Shown here: one piece after another, positions 40,247-51,225 of the stretch
Layout: every line of letters starts with the position of its first letter
How positions within the stretch are numbered: the stretch's first letter is position 1
NCBI GenBank assembly: GCA_902622245.1
Contig: CACNPC010000002.1
Location: 62,001 to 126,000, forward strand
Length of the DNA: 64,000 bases
Direction: 5' to 3'
DNA from: an uncultured Pelagibacteraceae bacterium
Lineage (GTDB): Bacteria; Pseudomonadota; Alphaproteobacteria; Pelagibacterales; Pelagibacteraceae
Translations under genes and position numbers: made by a program
Notes under the pieces: generated by a model
Database searches by the model: none
What the model saw: the letters and a program-made list of their open reading frames with translations, nothing else
Told to the model about the DNA's origin: nothing

Positions 40247-42005
40247 TTTTTTTTTTATAAAATTTCTTTCGAAATTTTCTTTTTTTAAAAATTTTTCTAC
40301 TCTTACTTTGAATAATATTATCTTCTTTTTTGGTATCAATTTTTATAACTTCAAGCCTCTCAACTTTCTCAATTTTATCTAAAACTTTCTTAGTTTTAGA
40401 TTTAAACTCAATTATATAATCTTCTAAGTTTAAATCATTATTTGTATTGATATTAACTTTTGCTTTATGTTTTTTCTCAAAATATTTTACAACTTCTTGG
40501 TAGTTATCATTGATGTGTTTCTTGATTTTATCATTTATAGTTAATTCAACTAATTTAGCGTTGTGCTCTAATGACTTTATTTCTATTAGTTTGAGAATTT
40601 TTAAAACAAATGTTTCATCAGTTAGCTTCATATGCCACTTCACATTACTTTCCCTTAGTCTTTGTCTTGACATTTCGAGTAATCCAAAATTACTAATTCT
40701 ACCAATTTGTATCCTTGCCCTATCATTTCTACATTTTTCTTTAAGTTTTCTTTCAACTTGTCTTCTATTGTTAAAATTTAACATATCTATAAAATCAATT
40801 ATTATAAGCCCTGACAAATCTCTAATTTTTATTTGTCTGGCTATTTCTTCTGCAGCTTCAACATTTGTGTCATATGCCGTGCTTTCAACATTTTTTTGTT
40901 TTATTGATTTACCTGAATTTACATCTATTGATACTAGCGCTTCAGTTGGATTTATTACTAAATACCCGCCAGAAGTCAGTTTTACTTCTGTCTCGAAAAT
41001 TTCAAATAATTTTTTTTCAATGTTTTCTTTAAAAAAAAGAGGAACTTTATCTCTATATTTTTTTACTTTTTTTAATTGATTTGGCATCATTAATTTCAAG
41101 TAATTTTTTGTCTTTTGATATCCTTCATTACCTTCAACAAATATATTTTGTGTATCATCATCATACATATCCCTTATGCATCTTTTTATAATATCACTTT
41201 CTTGATGAATTAAAGATGGAGCAATTGAATTTAATGCGTTATCTTTTATTTGATCCCAAACTTTAATTAAATTTTTTAAATCCTTCTCTATTTCATTTTT
41301 TGTTTTGTTTGATCCCGCTGTTCTAACTATAATTCCCATCTCTTTTGGAATAGTTATTTCATTTAATATATTTCTAATTTTTTTTCTTTCTCCTGGATTA
41401 AATATTTTTCTAGAAATTCCCCCACCTTTGGCTGTGTTAGGCATTAAAACTATGTATTTTCCAGCAATGGAAATAAAAGTACTAAGCGCTGCACCCTTTA
41501 AACCTCTTTCATCTTTTAACACTTGAACCAAAATTACTTGATTTGGTTTTATTACTTCTTGGATTTTGTATCTTTTTGATGGAAATTTTTTTTGAGTATT
41601 TATTTTATCTTTTTCATCGTCCTCTTTTTTTTCAACAGGATCATCAATTTTGATTTCCTCTTTACCTTCAAGAATTTTATCTTCTATATTTTCACTTTCT
41701 TTTGAAAGCTCCTCTCGAACCTTCTCTTCTTCTTGTTTTATTTTTTCTAAATCGCTTAAAGGTAGCTGATAATAATCAGACTGGATGTCATTAAAAGATA
41801 GAAAACCATGTCTTTCTCTTCCAAAGTCAACAAACGCTGCTTGTAAAGAAGGTTCAATTCTACTTACTTTTCCGAGATAAATATTATTCTTGATTAAAGT
41901 GTTATTTATACTTTCATATTCATAGTCTTCGATATGATTATTACTTTTAAGAACAACTCTTGTCTCATTAGGATGCGATGCATCGATATATAAATTTTTT
42001 GACAT
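40239..42005 (-). CDS. Ribonuclease E/G family endoribonuclease
   Basis: YLGKVSRIEPSLQAAFVDFGRERHGFLSF (S1), SGGYLVINPTEALVSIDVNSGK, IDFIDM. Confidence 0.95.
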   Translation of the reverse strand: MSKNLYIDASHPNETRVVLKSNNHIEDYEYESINNTLIKNNIYLGKVSRIEPSLQAAFVDFGRERHGFLSFNDIQSDYYQLPLSDLEKIKQEEEKVREELSKESENIEDKILEGKEEIKIDDPVEKKEDDEKDKINTQKKFPSKRYKIQEVIKPNQVILVQVLKDERGLKGAALSTFISIAGKYIVLMPNTAKGGGISRKIFNPGERKKIRNILNEITIPKEMGIIVRTAGSNKTKNEIEKDLKNLIKVWDQIKDNALNSIAPSLIHQESDIIKRCIRDMYDDDTQNIFVEGNEGYQKTKNYLKLMMPNQLKKVKKYRDKVPLFFKENIEKKLFEIFETEVKLTSGGYLVINPTEALVSIDVNSGKSIKQKNVESTAYDTNVEAAEEIARQIKIRDLSGLIIIDFIDMLNFNNRRQVERKLKEKCRNDRARIQIGRISNFGLLEMSRQRLRESNVKWHMKLTDETFVLKILKLIEIKSLEHNAKLVELTINDKIKKHINDNYQEVVKYFEKKHKAKVNINTNNDLNLEDYIIEFKSKTKKVLDKIEKVERLEVIKIDTKKEDNIIQSKSRKIFKKRKFRKKFYKKKTK

Positions 42006-42086
42006 AATATTGCTGATTTTTTCATAAGTTAATTTAATAAATTCTGTGCCTTAAGAATAACAAATTCGCAAGATATTTAAACTAAA

Positions 42087-44423
42087 ATGCAAAAGTTCTT
42101 TAAAAGATTGCTAATATTTGGATTATTGTCATCACTTCTAATATTATTATCAATAATATCTATTCTTTGGGCATATTCTAATAAATTGCCTGATTATAAA
42201 TATCTTAAAAGTTACAAACCTCCAGTATCAAGTAAGTTATATTCAGGAAACGGAGTGCTAGTAAGCGATTTTTCATCTGAAAAAAGAATTTTTGTTCCAT
42301 ATTCTGCAATATCTCAAACCGTGATAAATGCTTTTTTATCTGCGGAGGATAAAAACTTTTTTGACCATCCAGGAGTAGATGCTAAAGGAGTAATAAGAGC
42401 AATTAAAAATAACATATTTAATCTACTTTACTCAAAAAGATTAGAAGGTGCCTCTACTATTACCCAACAAGTAGCAAAAAACTTTCTTTTAACCAATGAA
42501 GTAAGTATTGATAGAAAAATAAAGGAAGCAATATTAGCTTTTAGAATTGAACGTGTTTTATCAAAAAAAAGAATTCTAGAGCTTTATCTAAATCAAATTT
42601 ATCTTGGCGAGGGTAGCTATGGTATAGCATCAGCTAGTTTAAGATATTTTAATAAACCAATAAGTGAACTCAATTATGGAGAGGCTGCACTTCTAGCTGC
42701 TCTTCCAAAAGCACCAAGCAAATATAATCCATATAAAAACAAGGAGTTAGCAAAATTTAGAAGAAACTTAGTATTAAATAATTTATTAGATAATGGATTC
42801 ATTGATCAAAAACAACACTCTAAATTAATTAACTCTAAAATTAAATTACAAAAGAGAAAAAGAATTTACCTAGAAGATTCTAGATATTATGTAGAAGATG
42901 TTAGAAAAGATGTAATTTATAAATATGGATATGATAAAGTATATAAACAAGGATTTAACATCAAGACACCTTTGGATTTAGAATTACAAAAAATTGCAAC
43001 ACAATCACTTAGGAATGGTTTGCAAGAATTTGATAAGAGAAAAGGATGGAGAGGCCCTCTATCAAATATAAAAAAATACAAAAATTGGAAAAAAGATCTT
43101 AAAGACTTAAATTTAGAAAAATCTTTAGGATGGGAATTAGCTGTTGTTACAAGAATTGATAAATTTGAAACAGTCATTGAAACACAAAATGATGATAATG
43201 GAACAATTAATTTTAATGATATTGATTGGACGCGAAATGAATTCAAAAAACTATTCAAAATTGGTGACATAATTTATGTCAAGAAATTATCTGATGGAAA
43301 CTATAGTTTAAAACAACTTCCAAGAGCTAACGGAGGCATTGTTGTGATGGATCCATATAGCGGGAGAGTATTAGCATTGTCAGGTGGATTTAGTTTTAAA
43401 AAAAGTGAATTTAATCGCGCCTCACAAGCAAAACGACAACCCGGGTCAGCTTTTAAACCCTTTATATATGCTCTTGCTTTAGAAAATAATTTTTTACCAA
43501 CAACATTAGTATTAGACGCACCTATAGTATTAGATCAAGGAAATGATTTAAAAATGTGGAAACCGGAAAATTATGGTAAAAAATTTTATGGTCCATCAAC
43601 ATTGAGAACTGGAATTGAAAAATCAAGAAATCTGATGACTGTAAGAATAGCTCAAGAACTCGGAATAGAAAAAATTATCAATTTTTCTAAAAAATTAAAC
43701 ATCTATGAAAATCCTGATGAACTAATGTCAGTATCTTTGGGTTCAGCCGAGACTACTTTGCTAAAAATTACTAGCGCATATTGCTCTTTTTTAAATGGGG
43801 GAAAATTAGTTAATCCAATATTAATTGATAGAATTCAAGATAGTGAGGGAAAAACAATCTTTAATAATGAAAAAAGATATTGTGAAAACTGTGATTTAAT
43901 CTCATACAAAGGTAAAAGTAAACCAATCATTAAAAATAAGTATCAACAAATTTTCTCACCTCAAACAGCTTATCAAATGACCTCAATGTTAAAAGGTGTT
44001 ATTGATAGAGGAACTGGCAAAGGTTTAAGAGATTTAAAACTTGAGTTAGCTGGAAAAACTGGAACAACTAATAAAAATACCGATACCTGGTTTATAGGTT
44101 TTACATCAAATTTAGTAGTAGGTGTTTACATTGGTTATGATAATCCTCAAAGCCTTGGAAAATTCGAAACAGGATCTAAAACTGCAATGCCAGTGTTTAA
44201 AGAATTTATAAAAAAAACTGCTAATACATTTAATGCAAGACCATTTAAAGTTGCAGAAAATATAAAAATGATGGTAGTAGATTCAAAAACTGGAAAAAGA
44301 GCTAACTCTAAAACAAAATTATCAATTATCGAATCTTTCAAATTAAATGATAATAAATCTGATATTTTTTCGAATAAAATTGATAGTGGATTTAATACTA
44401 CAAATATATTAAAATTTTATTAA
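42087..44423 (+). CDS. Penicillin-binding protein 1A
   Basis: AFLSAEDKNFFDHPGVDAKGVIRA, GASTITQQVAKNFLL, KRQPGSAFKPF, KTGTTN. Confidence 0.96.
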   Translation: MQKFFKRLLIFGLLSSLLILLSIISILWAYSNKLPDYKYLKSYKPPVSSKLYSGNGVLVSDFSSEKRIFVPYSAISQTVINAFLSAEDKNFFDHPGVDAKGVIRAIKNNIFNLLYSKRLEGASTITQQVAKNFLLTNEVSIDRKIKEAILAFRIERVLSKKRILELYLNQIYLGEGSYGIASASLRYFNKPISELNYGEAALLAALPKAPSKYNPYKNKELAKFRRNLVLNNLLDNGFIDQKQHSKLINSKIKLQKRKRIYLEDSRYYVEDVRKDVIYKYGYDKVYKQGFNIKTPLDLELQKIATQSLRNGLQEFDKRKGWRGPLSNIKKYKNWKKDLKDLNLEKSLGWELAVVTRIDKFETVIETQNDDNGTINFNDIDWTRNEFKKLFKIGDIIYVKKLSDGNYSLKQLPRANGGIVVMDPYSGRVLALSGGFSFKKSEFNRASQAKRQPGSAFKPFIYALALENNFLPTTLVLDAPIVLDQGNDLKMWKPENYGKKFYGPSTLRTGIEKSRNLMTVRIAQELGIEKIINFSKKLNIYENPDELMSVSLGSAETTLLKITSAYCSFLNGGKLVNPILIDRIQDSEGKTIFNNEKRYCENCDLISYKGKSKPIIKNKYQQIFSPQTAYQMTSMLKGVIDRGTGKGLRDLKLELAGKTGTTNKNTDTWFIGFTSNLVVGVYIGYDNPQSLGKFETGSKTAMPVFKEFIKKTANTFNARPFKVAENIKMMVVDSKTGKRANSKTKLSIIESFKLNDNKSDIFSNKIDSGFNTTNILKFY

Positions 44424-45521
44424 TGGATCAGGAAATACTAAATATTAAATCAGAAATAGAAAAAATAAATCAAAGAATAAAGGAGTTTCTTTGAAAAGAC
44501 TAAGATTTCAGAAAAAATAATTAATTTATCAAATTTAATAGAAAAACCAGACTTTTGGCATGACAAAAAAAATGCTGAAAAAGTTTTACGTGAAAAAACT
44601 AATTTAGAAAAATTATTAAATAATTACGAAACAACATCAAATGAAAGTAAAGATTTATTTGATATTTATGATTTAGCTATTGAGGAACATAACGATGAAA
44701 TGATTAAAGAGACAATCTCAAATATAAAAATACTCTTTAATAAAATTAAACAAATTGAAATAAGATGTTTTCTATCAAATGATAATGATACATTTGATAG
44801 TTACCTAGAGTTTCACGCAGGTGCTGGTGGAACTGAAAGTCAAGACTGGGCTGATATGTTAAGAAGAATGTATATGAAGTGGGCAACTAAAAAAAACTTC
44901 AAAATCGAAATTATAAGCGAACATAAGGGTGATGAAGCAGGCATTAAATCTTCAATAATTAAAGTAAGTGGAGATTTCATAAACGGATTATTAAAAAATG
45001 AATCTGGAATACATAGACTTGTTAGAATTTCTCCCTTTGACTCTGGTGCTAGAAGACATACAAGTTTTGCCAGTGTTTGGGTATACCCAGTTATATCTGA
45101 AAATATTGATGTTGAAATTTTAGAAAAAGATTTAAGAATAGATACATACAGATCTAGTGGGGCAGGAGGCCAACATGTAAACACAACAGATAGCGCAGTA
45201 AGAATAACGCATCTACCTACAAAAATTGTGGTACAATGTCAAAATGAAAGGTCACAACACAAAAACAAAGAAACTTGTATGAATATGTTAAGAGCAAGAC
45301 TTTATGATTATGAGTTAAAAAAAAAAGAAAAAGAAAATGAAAATCTCGAAAATTCAAAGTCAGACATTGGATGGGGTCATCAAATCAGATCATATGTATT
45401 ACATCCTTATAAAATGGTAAAGGATAATAGAACTAATTTTGAGAGTTCTAGTCCTGAAAAAGTATTAGATGGCGAAATAGATAATTTTTTAGAAAGTTCA
45501 TTATATAAATTAAATGCGTAA
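44423..45521 (+). CDS. prfB: Peptide chain release factor 2, expressed by programmed +1 frameshift (365 aa)
   Basis: MDQEILNIKSEIEKINQRIKEFL then in-frame TGA (44492-44494); +1 shift gives EKTKISEKIINLSNLIEKPDFWHD... in frame with the ORF at 44700; GAGGQHVNTTDSAVRITH. Confidence 0.95.
44480..44495 (+). promoter_or_regulatory. prfB recoding site AAGGAG-TTT-CTT-TGA-A
   Basis: Internal SD-like AAGGAG, 3-nt spacer, CTT slippery codon, TGA stop; same layout as the classic RF2 frameshift. Confidence 0.93.
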
Positions 45522-48096
45522 AATAATTTCTCTAACTATAATATCAATAATAACCATCTTAATCACAATTTTAATATTTTTAACAACAGCAGGAATTAAA
45601 ACTGATAATTTAAATAGTTTTATAATTGAAAAAGTTAACGAGATTGATCCGAAGATAAAATTAAAATTAAATAAAGTAAATTTTAAATTAAATCCATCTA
45701 ATTTTAAATTCGAGATTTCTACTTTGGAACCACAAATATTAATTAATGAAAAAAAAGTTGACTTAGAAATTATAAAGTCTGATTTAAATCTTTTAGACTA
45801 TTTTAATAATAAAAATCCAATTTCTGAAATTTCTATAATTTCCAAAGAAAGCAATATTGATCAATTTACTGATTTTATTAATGAATATGACTTTAATTTA
45901 GCTAGAAATTTAATTTTAAAACAAATTAAAAAGGGAAAAGTAAAAATAATTTCCAATATAAATTTTAATGAAAACAATCCTAAAAATATTAAATATATTA
46001 TAAATGGATACGTAAAAGATGTAGAAATAAAATTACTCAACGAATCAAAAATTAAAAATATTAAATTTAATTTTTTTGTAGATCAGGATTTTATAAACTT
46101 AAATAAAATAGAATTAGTATTTGATAAAATCTTTGTTTCTTCAGAAAAGGTAAATATAAAAAAAATTGATAATTATTTCGATATTTCAGGAAATTTTAAA
46201 ACAAACAAAACTAAAATAAATTTAAAAAATTATACAAAATTAATTAATACTAATTTAGACTTAATAGATGATAGACCTATAAATCTAAGTTCAGAGAATG
46301 AATTATCATTTAAAATTAATAAAAAACTTAATATTAAAGATTTCAGTATTATATCAAAATTAAATTTCGATGAGTTATTTACTAAATCAAAATATCAAGA
46401 TTTGATATATTTTAAAAATGGGAATATTTTAATTAATTACATTAAAGAAGAATTAAAAGTTGATATAAATAGCAAGTTTTTATTTCAAAATAATATCTAC
46501 AACAATAATAAAACAAAAAATTTAATTAATATAATTTATAAAAAAAAACAAAACAAAAATGCTTCAGTCAATATAGATTTAAGTAATACAAAAAGCACAA
46601 TTAACACTAAAGAATTCAAAAAATTTGTCCAATTTAAAAACTTCACTCTTCAAGACCAAGATATCACATTTGCATCAGAAAATTTAATAAATTTCAAATT
46701 AAATAAAAAAAATGAAATACAAAATTTTAATATTAAATCTAAATTAAATTCTGAAAGTATTTTGGTTGACTATAAATCACAAAGAATAAAGAAATATTTT
46801 AGTGATTTCAAAGATCAAATAAAATTTAGTAATAGTAATTTAAATTTAGATTATAAAAACAAAAAATTTAAATTTAACCTAAAAAGCAAATATTCTATCA
46901 GTAATATAAATGAAAATATTTCTTTAAATGTCGAAAAAAAAGATAATAAGTACTTTTTTGATTTAGATTTAGACCTAGATAGCGCAGAAATAGATCTTGA
47001 GGAATTAGATTATAAAAAAAAAGCAGATATAAAATCTAAATTGAATATAAATGGAATTTACAAAGATAATAAAGAAATAATTTTCAAAAATATAGATTTT
47101 AATGAAGAAGAAAAAAGTATTAATGTTGAAAATCTTGAAATAGGAAAAAACGATAAAATTAAAAGTTTAGATTTATTTAAAATCGATATAATCAACAAAA
47201 ACGAAAAAGAAAATAAATTAGAATTCAAGAAAGTTAATAACAATTATTACTTAACTGGCAGTCAATTTGATGGATCTAAAAATATAAAAAATTTATTAGA
47301 TAATTCGTCTAAATCGATTTTTTCAAGTTTCAAAAATTTGAATACTAATATTTATTTAGATATTGGAAAATATTTTATTGATAGTTTTTCTTATTTATCA
47401 AATATTAAAGGTGAAATCCAATTAAAGAATAGCAAAGTATTTAGCTCAAATATAAATGCAAAACTAAATAATAAGAAAAAATTTGCTTTAAGCATTTTTA
47501 CTAATGAAAAGAATCAAAAAATTACCAATTTAGAAATCGAGGAACCAGAACCTTTCATTAAAAATTTTAAATTTATAAAGGGTTTTAAAGAGGGTAAATT
47601 AATATACGAGGCACTTAATTATGAGGGTAAAACAAAATCAAATTTAAAAATTATCGATTTTAAAGTACAAGAAGTACCTGTTCTTGCAAAGCTTCTTACA
47701 TTGGCATCCCTGCAAGGAATAGCTGATCTTCTTACAGGTGAAGGTATACGATTTACCGATTTTGAGATGGACTACGAGACTTTAGGAGATAATACCAAAA
47801 TTAAAGAGATGTATGCCATAGGCCCAGCAATTTCGCTTATGATGGAAGGCTATATTGTAAAAGATGAATTAACAAGTTTGAAGGGAACACTTGTGCCAGC
47901 AACAACTGTTAATAAAACAATTTCAAAAATACCTATGTTAGGGGAAATATTAGTTGGAAAAAAAATTGGTGAAGGTGTTTTCGGTGTAAGTTTTAAAATT
48001 AAGGGACCTCCTAAAAAACTTAAAACTTCTGTCAATCCAATCAAAACTTTAACTCCAAGATTTATTACAAGAACTTTGGAGAAAATTTCTAACTAG
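45514..48096 (+). CDS. AsmA-like / YhdP-like large membrane-anchored protein
   Basis: Single N-terminal TM then long repetitive domain; C-terminal GEGIRFTDFEMDYE...LMMEGYIVKDELTSLKGTLVPA. Confidence 0.75.
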   Translation: MRKIISLTIISIITILITILIFLTTAGIKTDNLNSFIIEKVNEIDPKIKLKLNKVNFKLNPSNFKFEISTLEPQILINEKKVDLEIIKSDLNLLDYFNNKNPISEISIISKESNIDQFTDFINEYDFNLARNLILKQIKKGKVKIISNINFNENNPKNIKYIINGYVKDVEIKLLNESKIKNIKFNFFVDQDFINLNKIELVFDKIFVSSEKVNIKKIDNYFDISGNFKTNKTKINLKNYTKLINTNLDLIDDRPINLSSENELSFKINKKLNIKDFSIISKLNFDELFTKSKYQDLIYFKNGNILINYIKEELKVDINSKFLFQNNIYNNNKTKNLINIIYKKKQNKNASVNIDLSNTKSTINTKEFKKFVQFKNFTLQDQDITFASENLINFKLNKKNEIQNFNIKSKLNSESILVDYKSQRIKKYFSDFKDQIKFSNSNLNLDYKNKKFKFNLKSKYSISNINENISLNVEKKDNKYFFDLDLDLDSAEIDLEELDYKKKADIKSKLNINGIYKDNKEIIFKNIDFNEEEKSINVENLEIGKNDKIKSLDLFKIDIINKNEKENKLEFKKVNNNYYLTGSQFDGSKNIKNLLDNSSKSIFSSFKNLNTNIYLDIGKYFIDSFSYLSNIKGEIQLKNSKVFSSNINAKLNNKKKFALSIFTNEKNQKITNLEIEEPEPFIKNFKFIKGFKEGKLIYEALNYEGKTKSNLKIIDFKVQEVPVLAKLLTLASLQGIADLLTGEGIRFTDFEMDYETLGDNTKIKEMYAIGPAISLMMEGYIVKDELTSLKGTLVPATTVNKTISKIPMLGEILVGKKIGEGVFGVSFKIKGPPKKLKTSVNPIKTLTPRFITRTLEKISN

Positions 48097-49316
48097 ATTA
48101 CTATTTTGTAGTGTTTTTTCTTACCAATTGAGAGTTTAATAAAATTATTTTTTTTTAATAACTCACTAGAAATTTTAAATTTATCATCAGAAATGATTTC
48201 ATTATTGATTTTGATACCGTTGGATTTTATTAATCTTCTAATTTCACTCTTAGATAATTTTTTATCAATAATTGAAACTAAATTGACTATATCAAAACCC
48301 ATATTAGGGATATCTATTTTTGTATCTGGTAAATTTTCTCCTGATGAATTTTCCGAAAAAGAATTTTTCGCTATTTTTTCTGCTTCAGCAGCCTCGTTAG
48401 CACCATGAAGAATTGATGTAGCCTCATTCGCTAAAATAATTTTTTGTTCATTTATATTTTGATTACTTATCTCTTTAATTTCACTTAAACTTAAATCTGT
48501 AAACATTTTAAGAAATTTTAATACATCTTTGTCATCGATATTTCTCCAAAATTGCCAATAATCAAATACTGAAAATAATTTTTTATCTAACCAAATAGCT
48601 CCACTTTCTGTTTTTCCCATTTTAGCGCCTGATGCCAAAGTTATAAGTTCTGTTGTTAAACCATAAACTTCACTAGATGAATATCTTTTAATTAATTCAA
48701 CCCCATTAACTATATTGCCCCATTGATCTGATCCCCCAATTTGTAATAAACAATTCTCCGTTTTATTTAATTCTAGAAAATCGTAGGCTTGTAAAATCAT
48801 ATAATTAAATTCCATATAACTTAATGATTGCTCTCTTTCCAACCTAAGCTTAACACTGTCAAAGCTTAACATTTTATTTATCGTAAAATGTTTTCCTATA
48901 TCTCTCAAAAAAGAAATATAGTTTAAATTTTTTAACCAAGAATAGTTGTTAACAAAAATTGGAGCTACCTTTTCATCTTGTGTTTCTAAAAATTTCTTTA
49001 GTATGCTCTCTATACTTTTAATATTTTTTTCTATTTCATTTTCTTCTAAAATTTTTCTAGTTTTATCTTTTCCAGATGGATCTCCTATTCTTGTAGTTCC
49101 TCCACCGAGCAAAACAATTGGTTTATGTCCATGTTTTTGCATTAATCTTAAACACATAATTTGGAGTAAGCTACCTACGTGTAAACTTTGAGCTGTACAA
49201 TCAAAGCCTATATATCCTTTTAAACTCTCTTCATTTAGTTTCTTTGAAAGAGCTTTTTCGTCTGTGCATTGATAAAAATATCCTCTATCTTTAAATTCTT
49301 TTAAAAATTCATTCAT
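48093..49316 (-). CDS. tyrS: Tyrosyl-tRNA synthetase
   Basis: YIGFDCTAQSLHVGSLLQIM, GGGTTRIGDPSGK, QIGGSDQWGNI, KMGKTESGAIWL. Confidence 0.97.
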   Translation of the reverse strand: MNEFLKEFKDRGYFYQCTDEKALSKKLNEESLKGYIGFDCTAQSLHVGSLLQIMCLRLMQKHGHKPIVLLGGGTTRIGDPSGKDKTRKILEENEIEKNIKSIESILKKFLETQDEKVAPIFVNNYSWLKNLNYISFLRDIGKHFTINKMLSFDSVKLRLEREQSLSYMEFNYMILQAYDFLELNKTENCLLQIGGSDQWGNIVNGVELIKRYSSSEVYGLTTELITLASGAKMGKTESGAIWLDKKLFSVFDYWQFWRNIDDKDVLKFLKMFTDLSLSEIKEISNQNINEQKIILANEATSILHGANEAAEAEKIAKNSFSENSSGENLPDTKIDIPNMGFDIVNLVSIIDKKLSKSEIRRLIKSNGIKINNEIISDDKFKISSELLKKNNFIKLSIGKKKHYKIVI

Positions 49317-49363
49317 AAGTGGTACTTTTAATATACATATTTAAATAAAAATAATAATCAATA

Positions 49364-50461
49364 ATGGATAATTCTTTTATAGCACTAGGTTTAATGAGCG
49401 GTACATCTCTTGACGGTATTGATGCTAGTATTATCAAATCAGATGGCGAAAATAATTTAGATATAATAGATAATAGGTATCTTAATTATCCTGAAGAATT
49501 TAGAAAAAAACTTTCTACATTCATTCTAAATATAAACAATAGAGAAGATATAGATGAAAATATTAGTACTTATAAATCTTTAGAAAGAGATCTCACTCTG
49601 TATCATTCAAAAATATCAAAGAAAATATTAAGTGAAAATAATTTAAAAGTTCAATTAATTGGTTTTCATGGACAAACAATAATCCATAAACCTAAAGATG
49701 GATATTCTATACAAATGGGAGATGCAAATTTACTCTCTCAAGAATTAAAAGAAAAAGTAATTTATAACTTTAGAGCTAACGATATTAAAAATGGCGGGGA
49801 AGGGGCTCCTTTAACCGCGATTTATCATAAACTTTTATTAAAAAAATTTCATATAAATAGTCCTACATTAATTTTAAATATAGGAGGAATTTCAAATTAT
49901 ACTTATTCTTTTAAAAATATTTTAGCCTCAAAAGACATTGGCCCTGGAAATGTATTAATTGATGAATACTTAAAAAAAACAAAAAGAATAAACTATGATC
50001 GAAATGGAGATATAGCGTCATCTGGAAACATAAATATTGATATTATTAATCAATTTTACGAACATGAGTTTTATAATGTACAGGAAAAACATTCTTTTGA
50101 CAGGAAAGAATTTGATTTTAGCTTTGTTAAAGGTTTAGAATTTGAAGATGCCGTAGCTACATTGACATATTTTACAGCATTAGTAATTTCGCAAAATATA
50201 AAAAAAAATTTTAATAATGAAATAGAAATTATTTTATGTGGCGGAGGTAGGAAAAATTTAACATTAGTTAATCATATAAAAAAATTATTGAAATATAAAA
50301 TTAAATTAATTGATGAATTTAATATAGATGGTGATTTTATAGAGTCTCAAGCATTTGCATATTTATCAATTAGATCATATCTTAAAAAAATAATTAGTTA
50401 TCCTAATACGACTAATGTTTTAAGTCCTGTTACAGGTGGTGAAATTAAAATAAATTATTAA
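49364..50461 (+). CDS. anmK: Anhydro-N-acetylmuramic acid kinase
   Basis: LGLMSGTSLDGIDAS, IGFHGQTIIHKP, LILNIGGISNYTY. Confidence 0.95.
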   Translation: MDNSFIALGLMSGTSLDGIDASIIKSDGENNLDIIDNRYLNYPEEFRKKLSTFILNINNREDIDENISTYKSLERDLTLYHSKISKKILSENNLKVQLIGFHGQTIIHKPKDGYSIQMGDANLLSQELKEKVIYNFRANDIKNGGEGAPLTAIYHKLLLKKFHINSPTLILNIGGISNYTYSFKNILASKDIGPGNVLIDEYLKKTKRINYDRNGDIASSGNINIDIINQFYEHEFYNVQEKHSFDRKEFDFSFVKGLEFEDAVATLTYFTALVISQNIKKNFNNEIEIILCGGGRKNLTLVNHIKKLLKYKIKLIDEFNIDGDFIESQAFAYLSIRSYLKKIISYPNTTNVLSPVTGGEIKINY

Positions 50462-51123
50462 TATAAAGCAGTTTCTTTTTTTATATATTTGTTAAGACAT
50501 TTAATTAAAGTTTCATCTACTTTTGAAAAAAAATGATTGGCCTCTGATACAATATCAAATTCTACTTTAATTCCTTTCTGAGCACTCAATCTTTTATTTA
50601 ATTCATTAATATCATCAAAAGGCACAAGTTCATCTTTTTTTCCATGTATTATAAGACCAGAAGTTGGGCATGGGGATAAAAATGAAAAATCATATACATT
50701 TGGCTGTGGTGATATAGCAATAAATCTGTTAATTTCTGGTCTTCTCATTAACAATTGCATTGCAATCAATGAACCAAAAGAAAATCCTGATATCCAACAT
50801 TGTGAGTTATCAAAATTCTCTCTTTCTAACCAATCTAATGCAGCTGCAGCATCAGCTAATTCTCCTTGACCATTATCGAATTCACCATCACTTTTTCCAA
50901 CACCTCTAAAATTTACTCTGCAAACTGAAAAATTATTGTCTACAAAAGTTTGAAAAGTATCGACAACAACTTTGTTATTCATTGTACCTCCATATTGAGG
51001 GTGTGGGTGGAGCACTAAAGCAATAGGAGAAGTATTTTTTTTACTTTTAAAATATTTTGCTTCTAGTCTACCTGCAGGACCAGGAATAAAGATTTCTGAA
51101 ATTTTTGTATCTGTAGATGGCAT
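50458..51123 (-). CDS. Alpha/beta hydrolase
   Basis: ALVLHPHPQYGGTMNNKVV, NFRGVGKSDGEFDNG, GFSFGS, HGKKDELVP. Confidence 0.88.
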   Translation of the reverse strand: MPSTDTKISEIFIPGPAGRLEAKYFKSKKNTSPIALVLHPHPQYGGTMNNKVVVDTFQTFVDNNFSVCRVNFRGVGKSDGEFDNGQGELADAAAALDWLERENFDNSQCWISGFSFGSLIAMQLLMRRPEINRFIAISPQPNVYDFSFLSPCPTSGLIIHGKKDELVPFDDINELNKRLSAQKGIKVEFDIVSEANHFFSKVDETLIKCLNKYIKKETALY

Positions 51124-51200
51124 TGATTATCAGTCTCAAAAAAAAATTATATTTTTCTATCAAAATTAAGCGACAAAATGCAAGCTTTTTAAATATTCTC

Positions 51201-51225
51201 AATCTTGACTAATTTAGTCAGGTAT
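51201..51225 (+). promoter_or_regulatory. IscR type-1-like operator overlapping the iscR-suf promoter
   Basis: AATCTTGACTAATTTAGTCAGGTAT matches 23 of 25 positions of the E. coli IscR type-1 consensus as I recall it; TTGACT -35 inside, TATAAA at 51227-51232 after a 16-nt spacer. Confidence 0.85.

Noticed and set aside
40510-41079. 189-aa plus-strand ORF
   Set aside because: Antisense to the clear RNase E/G gene; composition-driven shadow ORF
44423-44494. Apparent truncated prfB or pseudogene with premature TGA
   Set aside because: The stop sits in a textbook RF2 frameshift context and the +1 frame continues the protein
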